DNA of 64,000 nt, from contig JAQGDQ010000081.1 in the NCBI GenBank assembly GCA_030141605.1, positions 483,397 to 547,396 on the forward strand. Reading direction: 5' to 3'. Both the position numbers and the translations under genes were made by a program. Positions 59,948 to 64,000 of the stretch are shown in pieces. Under the pieces are notes generated by a model. It searched no databases. It had not been told where the DNA came from and saw only the letters and a program-made list of their open reading frames with translations. Positions within the stretch are counted from its first letter, which is position 1. Every line of letters starts with the position of its first letter. This DNA comes from Tubiluchus corallicola (Eukaryota > Priapulida > Priapulimorpha > Priapulimorphida > Tubiluchidae).

Positions 59948-60838
59948 ATGAATTCGACTTTATCACCAGCAGATTTCTTCACAGGAAATACGACAGAAGA
60001 TGTTGCCAGTTTGAGTAAACCTGTTATCGTAATCTCAGTGCTGTTGTATGTGTTATTAGGCATGACTATAATTGCAGGCAACTCATTAGTGCTGATTGCA
60101 ATTTATAAAACTCTTTATCTGCAAACTAAAACAAATGTTTTCATTGCATCACTTGCAGTGACTGATTTACTAGTTGGACTGTCTACACCGACTGAAATTG
60201 TAGCACTTGTGACTAACGGCATGAACTCAAGCATGATGTTCTATATGGTGCGATACAGCTTTCAATATGGAATGATAAATACGAGTGTATTTCACTTGTG
60301 CTTGATTGCTGCTGACAGATACATAGCTATCGTCCATCCATTCCAGTATCACATTATAGTCAGGAAAAAAACTATTGTTTCAGCAATTTACCTTAGCTGG
60401 GTTATTGCTCTAGTTGAAGCAGTTACCTTTGTTATTTTGGAAGACAGAATTTATGGAATGTTGCATGTTGATGCTGTGATAGCTTTTTATTTGCCAATGC
60501 TCACGATACTGATACTCTATGCTCTAATTTGGAGAACTGCAAGAAAACATGTCTTACAGATATGCAATCAAGATCAAGAAATTCATACAAAAGTGATGGA
60601 AATGAAAGCAACAAAAACTCTAACTATAGTTACTTTGGCTTTTCTTATATGCTGGGGCCCAGCATTTCTGTATGAGTCATTTCTAAGTGCAGCATCTTAT
60701 AAAATAGAACTTGGTCCTTATGTAATTTTATTTGCATTTGGATTCTGCAACAGTGCACTTAATCCTATCATATATGCATTTTCAAGTAGCAACTTTAGAA
60801 CAGCTTTCAATGAAATTTTGTTTAAACATCACCGCTGA
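59948..60838 (+). CDS. Intronless class A (rhodopsin-like) GPCR
   Basis: 296 codons encode a seven-helix receptor. I chose the ATG at 59948 (MNSTLSPADFF, N-glycosylation sites at N2 and N14) because the dead paralogue at 62185 starts at the same point; the frame is open from an earlier ATG at 59822, which would add 42 unusual Cys-rich residues. Landmarks: GNS (N45, 1.50), LAVTDLL (D73, 2.50), DRY at 123-125 then IAIVHPF, FYLP in TM5, LICWGP in TM6, NPIIY in TM7 followed by AFSSSNFR. The Cys normally at the top of TM3 is Tyr 99 and the short second extracellular loop has no Cys, so the canonical disulfide is absent. Overall it resembles the melanocortin/adenosine/amine-like branch, but the ligand cannot be named. 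Confidence 0.93.
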   Translation: MNSTLSPADFFTGNTTEDVASLSKPVIVISVLLYVLLGMTIIAGNSLVLIAIYKTLYLQTKTNVFIASLAVTDLLVGLSTPTEIVALVTNGMNSSMMFYMVRYSFQYGMINTSVFHLCLIAADRYIAIVHPFQYHIIVRKKTIVSAIYLSWVIALVEAVTFVILEDRIYGMLHVDAVIAFYLPMLTILILYALIWRTARKHVLQICNQDQEIHTKVMEMKATKTLTIVTLAFLICWGPAFLYESFLSAASYKIELGPYVILFAFGFCNSALNPIIYAFSSSNFRTAFNEILFKHHR

Positions 60839-62184
60839 ACAGTGATAGCAACAGGCTCCCACCACCATTGTTGCTGTTACTTCTAATAATACCTTTTAAA
60901 CTCCTGTGCCATGCATCAGTAAACAACAATTTTTATAAAATACTTTTTTCTTGTTACTATATTACAGTACTATGCTGCTGACTACAAATGCAGGTGTTTG
61001 ATGATTTCTGATCATCGTTGTATTCGTTTGCTTTGTATTGACTTGGTTCTAACTTCTTTAAATACTACACTTTTGCAAATAGCTACATCTTCGTGTACGT
61101 CTCCTGCTACCATCCTGAACTCCAACAGTTTGATTGGAAGCTCATTCTGAACAGCCAATTCTAAATCCAGTTGTTTTGTGCCAGAACATTTTTCCTGTTA
61201 ATGATAAACTCACTTAATTCAATAAAAATACCAACACAACAACAGATAAGTGCTATACTAGCAAGTTATTTATAAAATTCTAGCGTTCTGTACATATGTG
61301 CAATATTTTTATCTCCTAATTTCAACTATGTAGCCACTTATTCTGAGTGTACATTAGCTTTGTTTCGGACAATCCAAAAAAAAAATTTGTTTGCGTAATA
61401 TTATAAAAGCGAGTTTACACAATTAGAATAGGCGTGCAATAATAATGTAATATAATAATCAAAATTCTCTTCTGTGTTTGCCTTTGATACGATGCGACGA
61501 CACCAACTTTGGCAATTTGCGTGTGTCACAGTGGACAAAAAATGAGAGAAATTTTCAGTAGGCTGCTTTATGTATGTATACAGAGACTGATGGCATGTGT
61601 CTTAACTACAACTGTCACGTTACATGTGGGTAAAGCAAAGCTGTCTGCCGCATCAGTTTAGTGACTTCAGTTCTTTTACGTGGACTTTAGTTAATTATGC
61701 ATAAGTCTGTGCGTAGAATGATTTATTAGCAGGATCTTGCTTGTGAACAAAAAAATACACTTGTAATGTTCTAGCTAGCTGTTAAATTTTTTACTGTTAC
61801 AACACCATAGGCTGCATGCTGTTGTCAAGTGTAGACAAATGCGTTGTTTGATGCGCTTAACGTTTGACCTTTTCATGATCATCATCAATCGCTGGAACTG
61901 TGAAAAGGCTTATCGTTGTTCTAGTAAATACGTGAGTGAACATGTGAGAATTTGAGTACATAATACAATAGTGCATATGTTTCTAACAAAAACATTTGTC
62001 CTGCTCTGCTAATAGAATTTTGAATTTGTCATCATTAATCCGGTTATAGTGCTATACTCTACATAACCTACAATGTGCTCATTAGCTCGGCATGATTCGT
62101 AGCTCATCACTGCAAAGTGTAAAAGAATTTGAAAAGTTATAGCACTTTTTTGTTCTACAGTTTTAATTTTTGATGAAGTTTGAA
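60839..62184. other. GPCR 3' flank and intergenic, no gene seen
   Basis: AT-rich, stops in all frames. Confidence 0.45.
61221..61226 (+). terminator. Possible poly(A) signal of the GPCR
   Basis: AATAAA about 380 bases after the stop. Motif only. Confidence 0.35.
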
Positions 62185-63022
62185 ATGACTACAAATTTGA
62201 CACTATTCTCGCCAGACTTTTTAACAGGAAATACAACACAAGGTGGCGTCGGTTTTTTTTATCAGTAATGTCAGTGCTGTTGTATATGTTACCAGGTATA
62301 ATTATAATTGCAGGCAACACACTAATGCTGGTTGCAATTTATAAAACTTTTTATTTACAAACTAAAACAAATGTATTCATTGCATCACTTGCGGTGACTG
62401 ATTTACTTATTGGACTATCTACATCGACTGAAATTGCAGCATTTCTGAGTGATAGCATGAACTCAAACATCGCGTTTTATGTTGTGTGATAAAGTTTTCA
62501 ATATGGAATGCTATATACGAGTGTATTTCACCTGCGTTTGATTGCTGATAAATACATGGCTATTGCCCAACCATTCAAGTATCTCATTATAGTCAGGAAA
62601 GAAGCCGTTTTGTAGCACTTTGCTTTGCTGAGCCCTTGCTTTTACTGAAGCAGTTATCTTTATTGTCTTGAGAGACGTTTATGAGCTATACGAATTGCAA
62701 TATCTTGATATCATTGTATGTTTTTAGTTACTCGCGATTATTGTACTATATGCTCTGATTTCGAGAACTGCAAGAAAAAACATGTTTTACAAATACACAA
62801 CCAAAATCAGGAAAGCCGTGTAAATGTGTGGAAATGAAGCCTACAAAAACTCTTTCTATAGTTACTTTGACTTTCCCCATATGCTGGGGCTCAATATTTC
62901 TGTATGTGACATTTCTTGGGGCTGCCACTTATAAATTGAAACTGAAACTTGGACCTTTCGCTGTTTTATCTGCATTTTGCTTTTGCAACAGTGCACACAA
63001 CCCTATTCCTGATTTTTTTTAA
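62185..63022 (+). pseudogene. Dead tandem copy of the GPCR
   Basis: It aligns with the intact receptor from MTTNLTLFSPDFLTGNTTQ onward: GNTLMLVAIYKTFYLQTKTN, LAVTDLLIGLSTSTEIAAF, then two consecutive stops (TGA TAA, 62487-62492) where the intact gene has Arg-Tyr. Beyond them SFQYGM-YTSVFHLRLIA continues with DRY changed to DKY and one residue lost. Further stops and frameshifts follow, the TM6-TM7 part (LTFPICWGSIFLYVTFLGAA) is in another frame, and NPIIY has become NPIPD. Non-functional. Confidence 0.92.
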
Positions 63023-63120
63023 AAATGTAATATATTTGGAAATGGAATGATGCATAGACGTTTGAGATTTTTTTCCTAAAGGAAGTGTTTCCCTTATACA
63101 TTACGTATACGTATAACATA

Positions 63121-63239
<119 letters not shown>

Positions 63240-63296
63240 CTGTTAGGCTGTAATCCAATGTTGTCCAATCTACATCTTCCACACACGATTTAAATA

Positions 63297-63320
63297 CCCT
63301 AACCCCAACCCTAATCCTAG
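63297..63320. repeat. Short telomere-like (CCCTAA) variant run
   Basis: CCCTAACCCCAACCCTAATCCT, about four variant units of the metazoan telomere repeat. May be chance. Confidence 0.4.
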
Positions 63321-63579
63321 TTTGCTACACGAATTAATTTCTTGTGTGTGGAGAATTGTAAACTTTAGCCAATGTATAAATAGTAAATCAATATCTAAAC
63401 TATTAAATCTTCAATTTAGAAAATATTTTCTTACTAATAGCAAACAATCAATTTTATTTGTTGGTCGTTGCTTCCTGCCAAAACAAGTATTTATTATCAT
63501 TGTTTCTAGTTGTAAAGTCAGGATACATCAACTTAGTACTAGTTAATTAGTACTAAGCAAGCCCCATACTGAAAATATT

Positions 63580-63801
63580 TCAGCAGAAAGAATGTGTACC
63601 TCTCAATGTGCAAGATGCCGCCGTGCTGAGTTCCATTGTGCTACTGTTGTTTTCACTGGTGCCGGTATGTCTTCTAGACGCTTTCACAAACAAAAGCTTT
63701 TTGAAGGTTATTCTGAAATTTGAGCTTGAGAATGCGTATATGGCTGGATTAACCCCTCTGTTGGTGAATCCAAGCGCAAACAGAAGCACAGAAACGTTTT
63801 A
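63580..63801 (-). pseudogene. Truncated GPCR fragment (TM7 and tail), opposite strand
   Basis: The minus strand reads NVSVLLFALGFTNRGVNPAI, then YAFSSSNFRITFKKLLFVKA and a Ser/Thr-rich tail ending at a stop. NPxIY-AFSSSNFR matches the C-terminus of the intact receptor. Immediately upstream two in-frame stops (TAG, TAA) occur and no TM1-TM6 is visible before the palindromic MITE at 63859, so I call it a truncated copy. A final coding exon of a spliced receptor remains possible. Confidence 0.65.
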
Positions 63802-63858
63802 GGTCTATGCGTAGTAATCTGTACGATAACGCCAGGCTTCGTATGCATACGCTCACTT

Positions 63859-63987
63859 GTGGCCAAAAGTTTAAACCCACCTGTGATTACGTCGTGAATT
63901 TTGAGCTTTTCGGTGAATTTTGAGCTTTTTTGGTATTCAGCTCAAAATTCATATCGTAATCACAGGTGGGCTTAAACTTTTGGCCAC
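63859..63987. mobile_element. Palindromic Tc1-like MITE
   Basis: GTGGCCAAAAGTTTAAACCC and CACCTGTGATTACG at the left are repeated inverted at the right (CGTAATCACAGGTGGGCTTA, AACTTTTGGCCAC). TGGCCAAAAGT is a common Tc1/mariner end motif. The interior is also partly self-complementary (GTGAATTTTGAGCT against AGCTCAAAATTC). 129 bp, no coding. Confidence 0.82.
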
Positions 63988-64000
63988 GATTGCTGGGCCC

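Overview
The window is nuclear DNA from an invertebrate animal. Protein-coding sequence is sparse and split by GT-AG introns of one to several kilobases. The background is AT-rich and full of microsatellites ((GA)n, (TTA)n, (CA)n, (TTACC)n), decayed non-LTR retrotransposons, tRNA-derived SINEs and inverted-repeat DNA transposons. The gene content (SLC22 carrier, reeler-domain secreted protein, multi-exon adenylate kinase, tandem intronless class A GPCRs) fits a mollusc, cnidarian or similar lineage. The sequence alone does not fix the phylum. There are no operons, CRISPR arrays, rRNA genes or convincing functional tRNA genes.

Layout. (1) 20-21064, minus strand: seven exons of an adenylate-kinase (AK5-like) gene. 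They join in frame into a kinase domain followed by an acidic/polar linker. The 5' end (upstream of the P-loop) was not found with confidence, and the 3' end is either a stop at 20-22 or runs off the left edge. Its introns hold two hAT-like elements with clean 8-bp target duplications, two copies of one decayed LINE family in opposite orientation, an L2/CR1-like LINE 3' end, a SINE, a head-to-head SINE pair and long purine/pyrimidine tracts. (2) 21065-38400: no convincing gene. It holds a 1.5-kb element with about 465-bp terminal inverted repeats, a nearly perfect 95-bp-arm hairpin, (TTA)n and hexanucleotide arrays, and SINE pieces. (3) 38481-54541, minus strand: a complete ten-exon SLC22-type (organic cation/anion transporter) gene. 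All ten exons join in frame (3405 nt, 1134 codons plus stop). The last exon adds an unusual cytoplasmic tail of about 620 residues containing repeated R-R/Q-G-S units and a terminal Cys cluster. (4) 48343-49239, same strand, inside SLC22 intron 4: a complete three-exon secreted reeler-domain protein of 179 aa with its own TATA box and poly(A) signal. (5) 54542-59740: intergenic, mostly repeat debris. (6) 59740-64000: an intact intronless class A GPCR on the plus strand, a dead tandem copy downstream, and a truncated copy on the opposite strand next to a Tc1-like palindromic MITE.

I found no evidence that the genes form one pathway. The most noteworthy items are the giant repeat-bearing SLC22 tail, the reeler gene nested within that transporter gene, the altered P-loop of the adenylate kinase, the GPCR lacking the usual TM3-ECL2 disulfide, and several symmetric (fold-back) repeats.
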